A stretch of 64,000 nucleotides of DNA from Styela clava. Lineage: Eukaryota; Chordata; Ascidiacea; Stolidobranchia; Styelidae. Where the stretch lies: NCBI RefSeq assembly GCF_964204865.1, contig NC_135256.1, forward strand, positions 23,650,703-23,714,702, given 5' to 3'. A model generated the notes under the pieces. It had not been told where the DNA came from. It saw nothing but the letters and a program-made list of their open reading frames with translations, and ran no database searches. Below, in pieces: positions 12,543-26,706 of this stretch; the stretch's first letter is position 1, and every line of letters begins with the position of its first letter. Made by a program: the position numbers and the translations under genes.

Positions 12543-15500
12543 ATGGCGCCAGATTTGGACTGTTTATCGCCAACACATGAAATGAAAGGATATTTACGAA
12601 AATCCAAAAAATGGAGCAAAAGATATTTTGTGCTTAAAGAAGGACCACCACCTCGTTTAGAATGTTATGATTCTGCCAAATCATACATGAAAAATGGAAA
12701 ACCAAAAAGATGCATTGAACTCGAAAATGCGTGGAATATTGATAAAAAAGTTACCGCTAAACACAAGCATCTGATCGGTGTTTATACAGAAGAGGAGTAC
12801 TTTGCAATGGCTGCTGAAAATGACTCAACTCAAGAGATGTGGGTGAACGCACTTCAAAAAGCTGTTCTTGGTTATAAAGGTTAGTTGTTTATTGTATCAG
12901 TGTTTTTATGAATATAAATATTGTAATTAGTCAATTTCCCTGAAAGATATGATCCAGATCACTTTTCTCTACAAACTCTCTTTTTGTGTTACCTCAATTA
13001 CTCTTACGGTATATGTTTTCATGAATAAAACAATCCTGAAATTGACTTTTATTTGGTCATGAACTTTATTAAGCAATATGGTTATTATTTAAATTTTGAC
13101 TTATTAAAAATCACGATTCTTAAATGAATTGATTAGAATTCAACAGCACAGACTAACGGTATTATGTATTAAATCTTTTGAAATAACTGTTTTTATTTTG
13201 AGTTGATCAATTTAACTTTGTCACATAAGTGTGTGACTCTTGTTGATCACTCCCTTTATTGAATTGAATTTGTTGAGGAATTTCCGCTTTATTATCTGAA
13301 AGCCTTAGTCAGGTTTCCCTGGTATTGTTATTTGTAATTGTTTCAGAGTTTCTGTGAATTCTATCTGTTGTTATCTGGTCATCACCAAACACAATACAAC
13401 CCAACATACCAATCATGCTTCCTCACTATTGCTTTACATAAGGAGTGATAGCATACAACTTTTAACTGTTTGTAACTGTTATTGAAGTGACTTTTACTGT
13501 ACATATTTGCGTTTATCTAAGCCAAAAGTTGACTATACCAATTCTAACAAACAAACATTTGAATGTGAACTATACTTGGCTAACCTATATAACAATATAG
13601 GTATATTCTATTTTTCTTGTACAACTATCCTAATATGAATTCAGTCATAATTTGATTTCATTTCGGCTATTTTTGTTTTTCTACAAGTCTAGTTAGTTTT
13701 AAATTTTGTATTGTTAGTTGCATTGACTCAAATTAGAGATTAGTCTGAAATCATAAAACCTCGTTGTGGCGATATGTAATTACCAATATGAAATAGTAAT
13801 CTGTAATTAAATTCGTCGTCTGCCGCGCAATACCGTTATTATCCGCTCGAATTGGAAGTTGTTAGGGAGTCGAAAGTAGACAAACAATCGCTTCGTGGAA
13901 GCCGTGTTTTCCGCAACGGTGAGTCCGCTCACTTCGATGGATGGTCGCGGCTTGATGAGCAATAACAAAATATCCTTTCCCGCGTTTACACTCGGTTTAG
14001 CATTCCCTGTTTAACTTAATAACACTAGAAATACCGATAGTGTTGCCCAGTGTGATTTTTGTTGTCGAGTTAGATAGTACCCATACTCGCGCCTTTGAAC
14101 GAACTCACATTCCTTCTTTTGTATAGTTGATTCGATAGGACGTGGAGTACTAAAGTCGGAAGTAAAACACAATAGGTGTTTACTGCTGTGCTAAGTACAT
14201 CTCAGACTTTGCTTCAAGCCGCTCTCGTTATATTTGGGCCGTCGGTCATTTATTCCCCATCTCGTATCAAAACATAGTGCCGATGTTTGCTGTTAAAATT
14301 TAATGAGCTCATAAGCGTTCGTTTGTTTGTTTGCTGCAAGGCCGCGTTTTGATGCAGCGGGTTCAAACTGCCATCTTTATGGATAAATTGGACTTTGTGC
14401 GAACCGGGATGTGTTTTGCTCTATTTTCCGCCACTGTGCTGGTTTTCATAATTTTCTCACGGTTGGTCGGACTGATCAAACAACATGTTTTTTAGGCACA
14501 GATCGTGATTCCGGTATTATAATTGTTGAACTGTAACGTTTGAATAACATGGTAAAGCAGCAAATATCGATTTGTTAACGAATTACAGAAATTTTAACCG
14601 AATCGCATTTTCCGACGACATCTTTTTACAAAGATATAACGATCTCCAAAACAAGTAAAAATTTGTGGTTATTGGCGTAGAAAAAAATTGCCAGAGAAAC
14701 CATTGACGTCAACCGGACAATTTTATTTGCGGAATAAACCTAACTGATAAAGGTGTTGTGTAATATATCTATCGGATGGTGGTTACATAAACTTTGGCGG
14801 TAAAAGTTTGCTTTACACTGTATCTATTTCAAGCATGATTGCTACATTGTTTGGTTAAAATCTTCTAATGCCAATAAAGTATAAAAAATGTTGCGGCGGT
14901 ATTAGTTTGGTAAAAGCGTCCCGTGCTGATATCTATAGTTTGATTATTTTTTTAATTATTATTTTAGTTTTCGAACGGCTGAACGTTTTTGAACGGCGCA
15001 ATCGAACGTATTTTATATTACACAACAACTTGCATTTGCTATCGCCTGTCTGATCTAAATATTGCAAATGACGTCGCCGATTTTCTTAGTTTCGTATCAG
15101 ACAGGTAATCTCAGTTTATTTCTAGAGTGCCAAGAGGCACAAACTAACTCGCTTTAATCAGTGTGTTGAAAAGTTGGTAAATTCAATGCGTTCTATAGCG
15201 CTTACACGTACACATTCGGGTTAATATAACAGTATCAGCCTACGAAAGACGTTATCGTTGACGCGAGTCACCACTAAAATATTTGGCATTCCGGAACCGT
15301 ACAATTTATCCGACATCTTCCGACGTAAACAAACATCGATAGAACTTAGTTTTTTTTTGTTATCATCACCCGTTCGCCATCGAGAACAGCTACACTATTG
15401 TAAATAATATCTGGTACAATGAGTCTAAGCTAGCTTGGTCGTGACATGAGCAATCTGTCATTAGAGGTATGTTTGTGAAAAGAGTATCCAATATTTCGTT

Positions 15501-18500
15501 TTGAATTTGATTTTTGAAAAATATAGTGGCAGTAACTCTAATTAACTCATTTTCATATCTTGTGCAATTGTCGATCGCTTTAGAATTCCAAACCGCAGCG
15601 GAAATACTACATTTCCGATAATTTGCCTTTATTAAGGTGGTTAAATTATTTTTGCCCGAGATAATTTCATAATATTCTTGTTTTGAATAGTGAATGTTTA
15701 TATCTGTCATTGGCTAACCGCGCTAGGATGTTTACAGCAAAATTGGCGACCGCTAATTCCACACTGGGTCTTCTAATAGGATAATTAGGAGGAATAAAAA
15801 AATAGACGCTTGTATAATAAGGCTATATGTAGATGTTTTACCCCACGGCTATGAAACGCCAGTCTCTTTTAATTGCCCCTTGGAGTGTTGAAGCCGTCGC
15901 AAATCGACGAACCACGAAAGCGGATGCCTGATCTCCACAACAACACCGTTAGTTTCGCAGAATCTCACTGAATTATAAAAACTATTTAATTATGCTGACG
16001 TCAGTGAACCGTGCTGCGATTTAGCAAACATGACACGATATGTCCGCTCAGATATTTTTGCCTATTTCCTTAAGAATTTTGCGAATTTATAATATTAAAT
16101 GAAGTCGGTGTATCGATGTATATCTTTAAAAATTCAAAAAATTGTCCAGATTATATGCAAAAGTTTTAGGGAGATACTGGTCAATTAGTTTATCACTACT
16201 AGTTAACGCAGCCCTCCAAAAAAACACATATCCATTACATATCATAAGTAAATTGCACGTCGATTTAAGGACATTTATATCGATCAAACGAACCAAAAAT
16301 AAACATCTGCACCCTAACGGCGATAGGTCGCCAGGTTCAAAATCCAATCACGATTGTGATCCGATGCACCAATCATCGATAGCGACACGTGCTTGCGCTA
16401 CATCTATGGCCGTACTCGGATTCAAATAATATATTCAAGATCTTTAATTGTCTATTTAATTACGGAGTGACGTATAATGTTTTTTGTCTGCATTTTAATG
16501 ATGTAATCAACTTAGTTGGCGCCCTCGGCAGAAAAGTGAAATTCTAAAGCAATTTCAGGTTTCCGACTTGGAGTAACTCGATTCCATTACAAAAAGACGA
16601 AGCGTGGCTAATAAAACTTCTTTTAATGGAAGATTTTGTCAATCATTGTTTAAGATAAAAGGGGTCGGATACCTTTTGCTAATGTAAATTATGTTCTTTT
16701 ATTATTTGTTTGTTTGCGCGCGAAAATTTCTTCTGCGAGATCCAATTACGCCGTAAAACTAACTATGTAAATCTAAACGTCGTAGCTTTACTTTGATGCA
16801 TTAATTTTATTCGCCCGTGAGAATGTTCGCACTCGGGAAACAGCATTCATGTATTGTTAGATATATCGATGGATGGGTCGCCAATTGAAGTCGCACGCAT
16901 TGCAATGTCAAATATCATTTACCTCTAAGTTCGTTTTAACCAAACTTCTTTATCTGTGTTTTTGCTGTAACCTCTCAATTGTTATTTTTGCCCATGTGTG
17001 AGTGAATTTGATGGGGAATGCTCTGTTGCAACTTTCTAGTCGACTACTAGTAAATGTTGCTAACTTTATTTTTAAATCTAAATGAGTATTGTTTTGGCGC
17101 AAAGACTATATTCTATGATAATGAAGGTGTAAATTATCGCGCAACAAATCGTTATTATAAAATGAAATTTAAACAAATACCAAGTATGATGGCGAGTTTG
17201 GAAAAGAATGCGACTCTTCTACAAAAATATGGGATATCGGATGCAATCTTATTGTTTTGCGATGTATTATGATATCACATTTCTTCCAATAGTACGTTTT
17301 CACCTCCTTGGGGAATGCTACACAATTTCGTGTAGCATGTCCCATTATCCACACGCGTGCCTCGGTGAAAAGGGTGCTTCCAAGCAACCTTACTTTTTGT
17401 TTCAGTGTTGGGTTCTAATATTTTTTGTTACCTGTTATTACACTAATTTGTTGAAACGCCTTAGAGAAGTATACAACAACACATCATAGGCACAACCGGG
17501 CATTGTCCTGAACGTGGATAGCATTTCTGTGAACACAGAAGGCTTAATTTTGTTTGACGATAAACTAGCGCACGGTTCATACTATTGTTGCACAGTTGAC
17601 GTGATGTTCTACAACTACAATACTATGATATTGTGTTGAATACACAATTGGATCATATTTTTCTCTTGGAATAGGCTATTGCGTAGAATGGGTTACCACG
17701 AAAATTAAGCCACATGCTACTACATTTTCAGTATTGTTTTTTGAGGAATACCGATGGATGCATGGTATTTATTCTCGCTAGAATAAGCACAGATTGTCTC
17801 TCCTTACTTCACATACGAGTACGTGACCGAAGATTATTTTGGCCGTGAGCCAGAAATTCACAGACAACGATATATTTCATTTGCGTATCCGATTCTGTTA
17901 TCCGCCTTGCGGAAAATAACAATTGATCCGAATCATTGCGTCTGTCTTTTTACAATCTAGCCGTTCTAGCGTATTTGTTTTCTTTTCCTCGGGTTATGTG
18001 TATTGCCGTCAGCTCGCCACATCCTTGTTTTGTCGGATGTCAGAATCCATAAATTATTGTTGCCCATTCCCCATTGTAAAACAAAGATCAGCTAGACAAT
18101 TTTCCATATTTTGTACCAGTACAACTATGGCCGATTATTTCTACTGAAATTTAATACTTCAAACTTGTAGATAATTGTGTGAGAGACGCTTTCATCGCCC
18201 TGCGGCCACTCATTGTCATAAAACTCGTCAGCCGGTATTGACATTTTCCGTTTTCTTTCCCACAATTTCTGCGATAATTGTCATCGTTTCCCTATGTAGC
18301 ATGTCTATTGGGTATTACAATGACGTAGCTGGCAGGCGCACCATGTTTCAAATCGATGCATTTATGGCGAATGTTTTAATTTCCGAGATGCTTTATCAAT
18401 TTTTTCAAATATGAAGATGTCGGATTTATAAATTGATCGTATATCGGACTGTAAAGAATAGTAAGTTGCAATGAACTTAACAAGTTATTTTTATTGCGTT

Positions 18501-21500
18501 TGAAAACACCACGAACTAGCTGTTTGACTCATTTTCAAGTATCTTAGCTTACACAGCGCGCTATCGCGACCACCCCGACTGATAGATACTTCCCCGCTCT
18601 CTTGATCGGAAAGGAAACACTTCAAAGTGCGGGGTGCGCATACCAGTGGCGTTGACTAATATGTTTTTCTACGCAGATTTGAACACGTCCCATTCTTATG
18701 ATCGTACTTATCACACAGTCCGCGACCCACATTTGTTGCTTTAACGAACGGTTTTGCCTGGTTACGCATACGCAACCGTCCGTATCAGGGCGTTAGAAGA
18801 GATTGTTTTCCCCTCGTTGCGTAAATAGTGTCTTCCGAGTCATTCCCACATAGTTATTACTCATATCATTTCAGACCGTTGTTTACATTGTACGTTGTGT
18901 TATCCCACGATATCATTCGTTAACCTTCGTTTAGATTCACATTATTACAACATTATTTTTGTTAATAAAGAATGGGCAATATATTTCACCCTTGGTTGTT
19001 TACTTATATTTATGGTCGGGTATGGTTCACTGATAAAACGAATTACCAAATTGTGGGAAATGAATATTTATTATTGCTGCCAACATTGTTCACTTTTGTG
19101 TCTTCTCCATATGCGTCATTCAACACTCTTTATTTTGTTCACCAATTTACCATCATTTCCGATTTGACTCAATTTCTAAATGTTTTTGTCTTTATTTCAG
19201 GACATATGAACAGAACTCATATCATGTACAAGCACATCTGGCAAGGCAATGTCGACACCAGAGATCTCGAAAACTGCAGCAACGACACCAGAATCAACCT
19301 TCAGGGAACTCATCGCTGCTGTCTCACTGACAAAACCATGGTTTTCATCTGCATCAACGGCTCGGGTGCCTCTGATCTCTATCGACATAAACCTGTTGAA
19401 ATAAACATCTCAAACATCAGGTCTTGTGGCCATAAAGACAATTTATTTTTTATGGAATCCGGTCGCTACTCTGGGATAGGTACTGGGAAATTGTGGATGG
19501 AATTGGACGATGCCACCATAGCTGATAATATGCATAGAACAATTTTACAATTTATGATCACGTCGGGACAAGACGACGCCAGACCACGGTCATACAGTTC
19601 CGGTTCTGGTTCAGGACGATCCGTTAATCGATCGCGACATTATTATAATCCACCACCTAGTCAAGTTGGAATGGGTAAGCCACCTACAACAACCACCGCA
19701 ATTTCCAGACCCGTCCCATCCATAGGGGGTCGTGACCGATGCGAGAGCTTTCCTGCCACACAGGCGTCCACATTAACTGACGAGGCCCGGTATCGCACAT
19801 CTAGCGAAGGAGAAACAACAATGAAACGTCACCACCCTTTCCATATGATTCGGCGAAAAGCAGGATCCGTGAGTCCCAATACAAGGGCCAGAGTTTACTC
19901 ACATGGCAAGAGACCTCTTTTTCAACAATCTTTGCTCCATACTCGAACAGCGTCTCTGCCGGGGAGCAACTACAGTTCGAGTAATTCCAGTATGGAACAC
20001 TTAAGTAATCACGACTATTCAAGGAATGGACAATCACCTGCAATGAGTGAAGAACACGGCTCTTCTGACGAATTCAGCAGCAGCCCTATGACGAATCAAA
20101 GATGTCAAGGATCTCTTCACCATTCATTATATACGCAGTCCCCCCATTTTGACCACTTTTCTCACTTTGAATGGGCACCACCACCTCCTACAGTCCCGCC
20201 AGAATCCAGCCCACTTGTTTCAGAAGCTGGCGCATCCAGTCCCCGTGTGCTTAGCAGCGATTACGCCGTCATGCAGTCATCACATTCCCGCAGTCATTCG
20301 CTGGACGATAATCTGAGCTGCGGCACTGCTGCATCATCTCTTTCCACGTCCCCGCAGGCACCGACGCATATACCCGGTGTATCCATCTCACCTGATGCTT
20401 GCTATCAATACAGTCAATCACCTTCACAAAGTTCATCTCACTCACATTGTGGGGATTTCAATCTTCTGTACACACCAACCTCTGCTTCACCTGCCGACGC
20501 GGATGGCTGTCCTTACGCGTTCATGAATCCCGACGACTCAGACACATATCCACACGAAACTTCGCCGCTTTCTTCAGACTATACACCAATGACACCTGGA
20601 AGGGGTGCAGCAAGCTCTACCCCAACTGAAGATAAAAGCGGATATGTGCCGATGCGACCTCTCGTAAGATCGCAACCTCAAGACATTGGCGGTTCGGTAC
20701 GAAGAAGGTCTTTGTCAGACAATCGCCTGGTGAACGGAAGTTATTCGCCGGCTTCTCCTCTCAGTAGATCTCCCGATAAAAGCAACCATGTTGCTAGATC
20801 ACTGGCTTCGGCCACTGCTTGCTCAAAATGCAAACGAAACGATTTGCCACATAGTTATCCTTGCCAACACTGTACCCAAATTACCGTTGCTGTCAGCAGG
20901 CCGTCTATTCCATCGGTATCATGCCACGGACTTAAGGTCGACGCCAAGAATGATTTTAGCATGGTCTCGAGTAAGATGGCTGTAAAACACCTTGAACAGC
21001 CACCGGTTAATTATTCCGACGATTATGCGAGTATGGGAAGTCTAACCACAACAATCGCGGCAGTACAAATTCGCTCATCTCCTCAAGATGTTGTTTCTAA
21101 ACAACAAAACTCACCGAAAGATTTTAATTTGGCGGAGGGTACCGATATTGATCACGAATATCTTCCTATGAGTCCAATGAATGCTGCAAATCCAAAGAAA
21201 TCGATTGTGTGGAACGTATTATCTATTGCTGCAGAATCCGTTCATAAACCAACGTCGAATTCCAGCAACTTGTCTTCTGGTGGAAAATATCCTCACCAAC
21301 AAACTACGCCCAAGTCTGGACAGTATTCTACTCATTCTTTGGATCGCAGGGATAGTAAAGCTAGACGACGAACAATATCACACTTCACATCCGGTTTGGT
21401 GACTAGCCAACGGCACGCCGCACCAAGGACTTCAACAAAAGCTAGAAAACATCATTCATTACGAATATCTACAGACACAAAATCCTCCTCAGTCTCGGAA

Positions 21501-21794
21501 GCATCGTCGAACAATTTGCAGCCACCACTGTCGCCTGTTGGTGGCGAATACGTCTCCATAAACTACGACAAAGCCAGAAAACAAGTTGGCCCCACTTACC
21601 TAAGCCTAACAGATGGCGGGGCGTCGGGGGAGCCAGAGGATAAATCGTCAGAATTAACCCATACTCAGTGCAATCGCAGAAGTCCAGTAGCAACCAAAGC
21701 TACCCATGACTCAAACAGGAACTTATTACCCACTAAGCAAAGCCCGCCTAAAGACGATTATTTATTGCTGAAACCGGGCGAACTGACCACGTAA
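12543..21794 (+). CDS. IRS: Insulin receptor substrate, PH-PTB docking protein (two coding exons)
   Basis: Exons 12543-12879 and 19201-21794 join in frame through a phase-1 intron, giving 976 residues. IRS binds the activated insulin/IGF receptor at the membrane and, once tyrosine-phosphorylated, recruits PI3K. A PH domain (about 14-112; GYLRKSKKWSKRYFVLK) fills exon 1. A PTB domain (about 118-225) opens exon 2 and keeps the two phosphotyrosine-contacting arginines (R186 in NIRSCGH, R201 in ESGR; human IRS1 R212 and R227 by my count). Next comes the NPPPSQVG signature (262-269). The long Ser-rich tail has six YxxM motifs for the PI3K p85 SH2 domains: Y467 YAVM, Y551 YAFM, Y573 YTPM, Y594 YVPM, Y721 YASM, Y766 YLPM. 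Basic sites RRRSLS and RRRTIS fit AKT or 14-3-3 regulation. The IRS1 GRB2 site (YVNI) is YVSI here (Y896). PH plus PTB alone would also fit DOK, but the YxxM array and NPPPSQVG decide for IRS. Confidence 0.95.
12880..19200 (+). other. Long first coding intron of IRS
   Basis: The 6.3 kb between PH and PTB exons begins GTTAGT and ends TTTATTTCAG. It has no coding exon I recognise, and domain order shows none is needed. About 13815-15350 and 18550-18860 are richer in CpG than the surroundings. Two perfect TGACGTCA octamers (14704-14711, 15996-16003) also lie here. An internal promoter or enhancer is possible but unproven. CCGCAACG followed by GTGAGT near 13920 would suit a noncoding first exon. 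Confidence 0.5.
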
Positions 21795-22484
21795 AATACC
21801 CAATGCAAAGTCAGTTTGCAGTTCTTATTGAAGACAATTGGCTTTATTCAAATATATATCTCACTGCTGCTAAGTTCCCGATATATTATTATTATATCTT
21901 ATTTTTGTCTTTGCTTTTATGATTATTATACTGTTTAAGTCACTTTTATGTTATAAATTTTTGCACGTTTTGCCCAGGCAAGTATGGGACATTACTAGAA
22001 CGCCGTATCCGTATCTGACTTAATTTTAATTGAAGTGTGTTTATATCACTTATCCACCACTTTTCAAATAGGAAACATAGCATGTCTATAGCCATAACTC
22101 AATTCTCTCACTTGTATTTTCACCTTTCGTTGGATGTTCAAATATTTTAAGTCTTTAATGTCGTTATTGTTAAGTTGTGGTTTCGATTTTCGTGTTTTGT
22201 ACCGCAAAAAAATTATATGATTACTTATTTTCTGTACGTTGTTTGTAAAAACTGGCGATTCGGACCAACTTAGTTCATGAAATCAAATATTGCGCAAAAA
22301 TCTGACCAAATTCATGCGCTCTCCTTATGTACTGTACGCTGGATTGAAGTAACGCATTTTTCGCACTGGTTTTCTGCCTTTCTATTCTTCAATGCACTTT
22401 TTGCTCATCACAAAAACACTTATTAGAACTATGATCGGTACTAGGAAATTTTTTCCTTGTTTGTCATATTCATTGTATCGCACC

Positions 22485-22490
22485 AATAAA
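22485..22490 (+). promoter_or_regulatory. Probable IRS poly(A) signal AATAAA
   Basis: AATAAA lies about 690 bases after the IRS stop, followed within 70 bases by T/GT-rich sequence. This implies a 3' UTR of about 0.7 kb covering 21795-22510, which has no open frame and is strongly AU-rich. Confidence 0.5.
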
Positions 22491-22857
22491 AGAATTGTTA
22501 TTTTTGGTCACTGTTCGTGTTCCCCTGCTGTTTTTGATTTTTCTGCTGTCTTTGCCTCTATTTCTTATTGATTTCCATTTTTCTGTCTTGTTTTAATGTA
22601 TTTTTGTGCTAATTTATCGCTGTTATTATTATTACTATTATTAATATATGAAAACGGTGACACGATATTTGAGTGCTTATGTGGTCGATAGTATTTGTGA
22701 GAATTTGCTCGATATTTCGTGTTTGCCTCGATTAAGGCTTGAACAGACGAATGCACTATTTTACTGACAATCCCGATGGTCGTCTCCAATTGTGTGAATC
22801 ATTCCGCGGAAAGAGAGGTGATGTGCACGATTTGCTCATTCACGGCCCTTCTTATGG

Positions 22858-23028
22858 GGTGACCGTACATTTGAACCCATGTGTATATCCACGGGTTCAA
22901 TCTATATGCGGGTGCTAAAACCCATGGGTTAGGGTTAGTATGAGTTCAACTATCCGAAAAACAAAAAAAATTCCATAGGTGCAATAGCATACAGGTGCAA
23001 TTGTCATGGGTTCAAATGTAATGGAACC
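22858..23028 (+). mobile_element. MITE copy 1 with 9-bp target duplication
   Basis: This 171-bp element starts GGTGACCGTACATTTGAACC and ends GGTTCAAATGTAATGGAACC, so the ends are imperfect inverted repeats. It is flanked by the perfect 9-bp duplication TTCTTATGG (22849-22857 and 23029-23037). The interior has the palindrome-like CCCATGGGTTAGGGTTAGT and no reading frame. A 9-bp duplication is compatible with Mutator-like or Merlin-type transposases. Confidence 0.85.
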
Positions 23029-26000
23029 TTCTTATGGTGGTGCAGTGCAACGAATTCCATCAGCATTCTATCCATATATATAACGCGTGTTCTGCGAATC
23101 GACAATTGACGGTGGCTGTTTAGCAACGACTTCGTAACAGTTTTTTATATACTCCCAACCCGCTATGGCGGATATTATTACGAATCATGAACCGAAATGA
23201 CCGCCCTGTGAGCGTCATTCAAACATCAAGCTATATGTTCCGATATTCTGGTGTTGTTCGGCGCATGACTAGCCTAATTGCAGACTATTAAGTCGAAAAT
23301 ATATTGTCGTTTAAAAATAGATGTTTTTACCATTCCAGATTTGCCTTGCCACGGTCGAACAGAATATGAAAATAGTCTTATGCAGAACCTGGCAAGATAA
23401 AAATTATTATGCAAATGTGCATTCTTTTAGGTTTAGGGTACTATCTTCTTTGATGTATGTAGGATTTAGGTTTTATTATCCCCTGTGTCGTAACTACACC
23501 TTTTTCAACAAATTGGCCGCATTTTTTATAGGACTGTGACAATATGGAATATCTCAGCTCAACAGATTTTAGTTTTGATAACGTTTTATCCACTCGCGTA
23601 ATCCAGTTGGAACTCGTTTGCATCGTCACTGTACAGTGAATATATTGACTCATAACGTCACAGAGTTGTGTCGTGGAATAGTACTCTAAACTCGATGAAT
23701 GATGCGTTCAATTGGCGGGCGACGTTTATTAAGCCCAATCCTTTGGGACACAGAACCACACGCATTGTGAACACATCACAGTATTCCGTCACTTTCTTCT
23801 AGTCTTCAACACGTGAAAGTATTCTCTGGTATTGAGGTATCTCAATCCTGTTGCTGTCCTATTTACGTTTTGTATATTTTGTGAAGGCTCATGTCGCGGA
23901 CGTGGCGAAAATAGCCTTAGTTTCCGATAGTCCTTTGGATGCGGTTGACGCACCGGAGGTGTTGATTGAACCTGGGTTATGGCAATTCATGCTCCCGTGT
24001 CTCTAATTTAACAAATCGACAAAGCCTGCTGAACTTTTAACAAAACTTTGCATCCATGTCAACATTCCCTAAACCGAGATACAAACGATCTATTTGTGAA
24101 CATTAGTTTTATCAAGACTAACAGTAAACGAAACGCCATTGGTATACAAAGAAGATTGTGGTACTGAACTTTTCAAAAGTATTCTTATTGCTATTCCATC
24201 AGCGTTTGTTCATATTATGAGGCCAGTCGTTCTCGGGGGACAAACTGCACTGCTGTTCAGTTACGATACTTGGCGTCCTAATTTGCCCATCAATGAGTCA
24301 AACAGGCCATCTGTATACAAAATCTGCTCAAATCGATTTGGTTGGATACACATACGTTTCCTATAATTGTTGGAAAATTGATTCGAAGGGTTGACACATT
24401 TCTCTTACCGACAACCGTGGATGAAGATATGACTGAAAAAAATGGCGTTTTTATTATTTTCTAAATAATCTAAAACATGAAACTTTCTTTTTTCCAACAT
24501 TAATAGCAGCCGGTCGGTCCACTACGAGTCATCGAAAAGAGTGAAAACAAAATGCTTTAGCAATTATTCGCTTCTTCGTCATTTGAACTACGGAAAATGA
24601 CTAAACGGGAGATTTGCGCGAGTGTGAAATTAGCCATTTTCTGTTTTCTTATCTTGTGCAATGACGTCATGTAGCACGTGATATCGCAAAGAGTCCCGCC
24701 AAACACGCTCCTATTATTCGTAGTGAGTCATCTCCAATGCGCGGTAAATGGAATAATGGGTGGGGTGCTTGTCGTTTTTAAGCAAGATATGATCCATTCT
24801 TACATTTCATATAATCCTCAGTAGAGAGTGCGCCATTAAAAAGTAGATGGCCGCTTAAAAGGTATTAAGTGGCAGTGGTACAATCACATACCTCAACAAT
24901 CATTCTCTTGAAAATATTTACTTCCTACATATCGAATCTAAATTAAAATCAGATCTCAACAAAGTTATAATAATGCCATTCGTTTATACCTTTGATATAT
25001 TCTGAGTAAATGTGAAGGCAAACGACTATTCGGCATGTTGAAAAGTTCTCAAGACTATTTCCGTACAAGTATATAAATTAGTATTTGTGGAAATTAGTAT
25101 AATTGAAAAAATCTTTTCATAAAATGCAACATTGTAAAGGCAGTAATAAATCGAATCACAGAAAGATTTATGTTTAAATTTTGTTCAAATGTTTTGAATC
25201 AACAATCACATTCATTGAAACTTGATACGTACCGGATGTGGCCTCATTATTATCACCATTCCTCATCTAACATGAAATTTGTATATATCATGTTGTAGAC
25301 ATGTTTTCACGCGCTTGGCCGATCAAGTATAAGCGATAAATATATAATGAATGACTTTGATGTGCTTGTGTCAATGCCTTCATTTTACGTTCGGCAGACA
25401 ATGCAAAAATCCCCCGATTGCCTCCTGTTGTTTGTAATATCTAGATGGGATGTCAATTCCTCACCACGGACAATGGCACGGTCTCTACACAGAGTTGAAT
25501 TGTCAATTCAAAATAAAAACGGTATAATTGTGCCCAGAACAGTGCGCCCCAGTAAGACGCAGGGATTATAATTATAACCCCAGTTGAATGACCTTCCCTA
25601 CTTTTTTACCTAGAACTCGCAAAAAATGGTCTACCCTCGCTGATGCCTGCAATTTAGTAAAATTTCTCAGCAACAAAATAAAATTGTCACATGACACGAG
25701 ATTATAGTCATCCAAACACTACATCACCAGACGAAAGCACTACTGCTTTCCTGTTTTCCACTCTACGCGGAAACGAGGAGGCAGGTGTAGACAATAAGAG
25801 TAAACACAACATTTCGTAGGCGGGGTCTATGATCCGTCAAGTGCGTTGTCCGGTTTTCGGGCGAGATTATTGCGTTCCACAGGAAATTCATGTTTCGAGT
25901 TTGTATTGATTTCAGTAGCAGATTTTGAAGCCTCATTTGAATACGATTTGGCATGATGTTCAACGAACTATTTATTTTTTCGTCCCCGGTTCAACAAAGC

Positions 26001-26706
26001 CTAACGCTATGATATTCAAGTTTTAGACGATTTTGACAATCAAAGAAAGTAAACCTCGATACAGCCATGCACATCGCTTCAATTTAACCTATACTACTTG
26101 TCAAACTGGTGCACAAAACTGAAAAAAATTGATAATAGGCTCCAATTTATTCAAAGACGCTGCTTGTGATTTGCCTGTCACTGGATTTTAATGCAGACAC
26201 TGCATACACGATGTATTGTCTGTAAATGCACGATCTCCTATTCTGAACCCAAGACTTTGAAATGAGGACTGTGATGTTGATAAGCACCAATCATCAAAAA
26301 ACATAGTACATATTTCATTATTTTAAAAATGGTCCAATTTGCACATATCTGTTATTTGGAATGATAATTGCATGGCGTTATATTATGAAGTTGAAGTATC
26401 ACATCATAAGAAGGTGTATGAAAATATTTTTCTTCGTATTTTCAGCGTTCTCGAAAAATCAATGTTAAAAAACACGCTGTGGTATCGGTTGTACACAAAC
26501 GTTGAGATTTTACAATCAAGCAATTTGTTTTGTATTTTTATGTTCTTATATTTCATGTATGAGGAGTAAAATCACGTTTTTGTACGCATGTTTCGTTTCC
26601 TAGAATATTTAAATTTAAAACCATATGACGAATAAAACAAGAAAAATCAACACTTTCTTCAGACCATGTACTTAATAGAAGACAAAATAAGGTAGAGCAT
26701 GCATGA

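Noticed and set aside
18972..19199. Upstream 76 codons of the long open frame containing the IRS PTB exon
   Set aside because: They precede a clear TTTATTTCAG acceptor, have no IRS similarity, and the PH exon joins in frame at 19201. They are intron left open by chance.
22925..22945. TTAGGGTTAG telomere-like sequence
   Set aside because: Only one and a half units, and they are part of the 171-bp MITE, present in all three copies.
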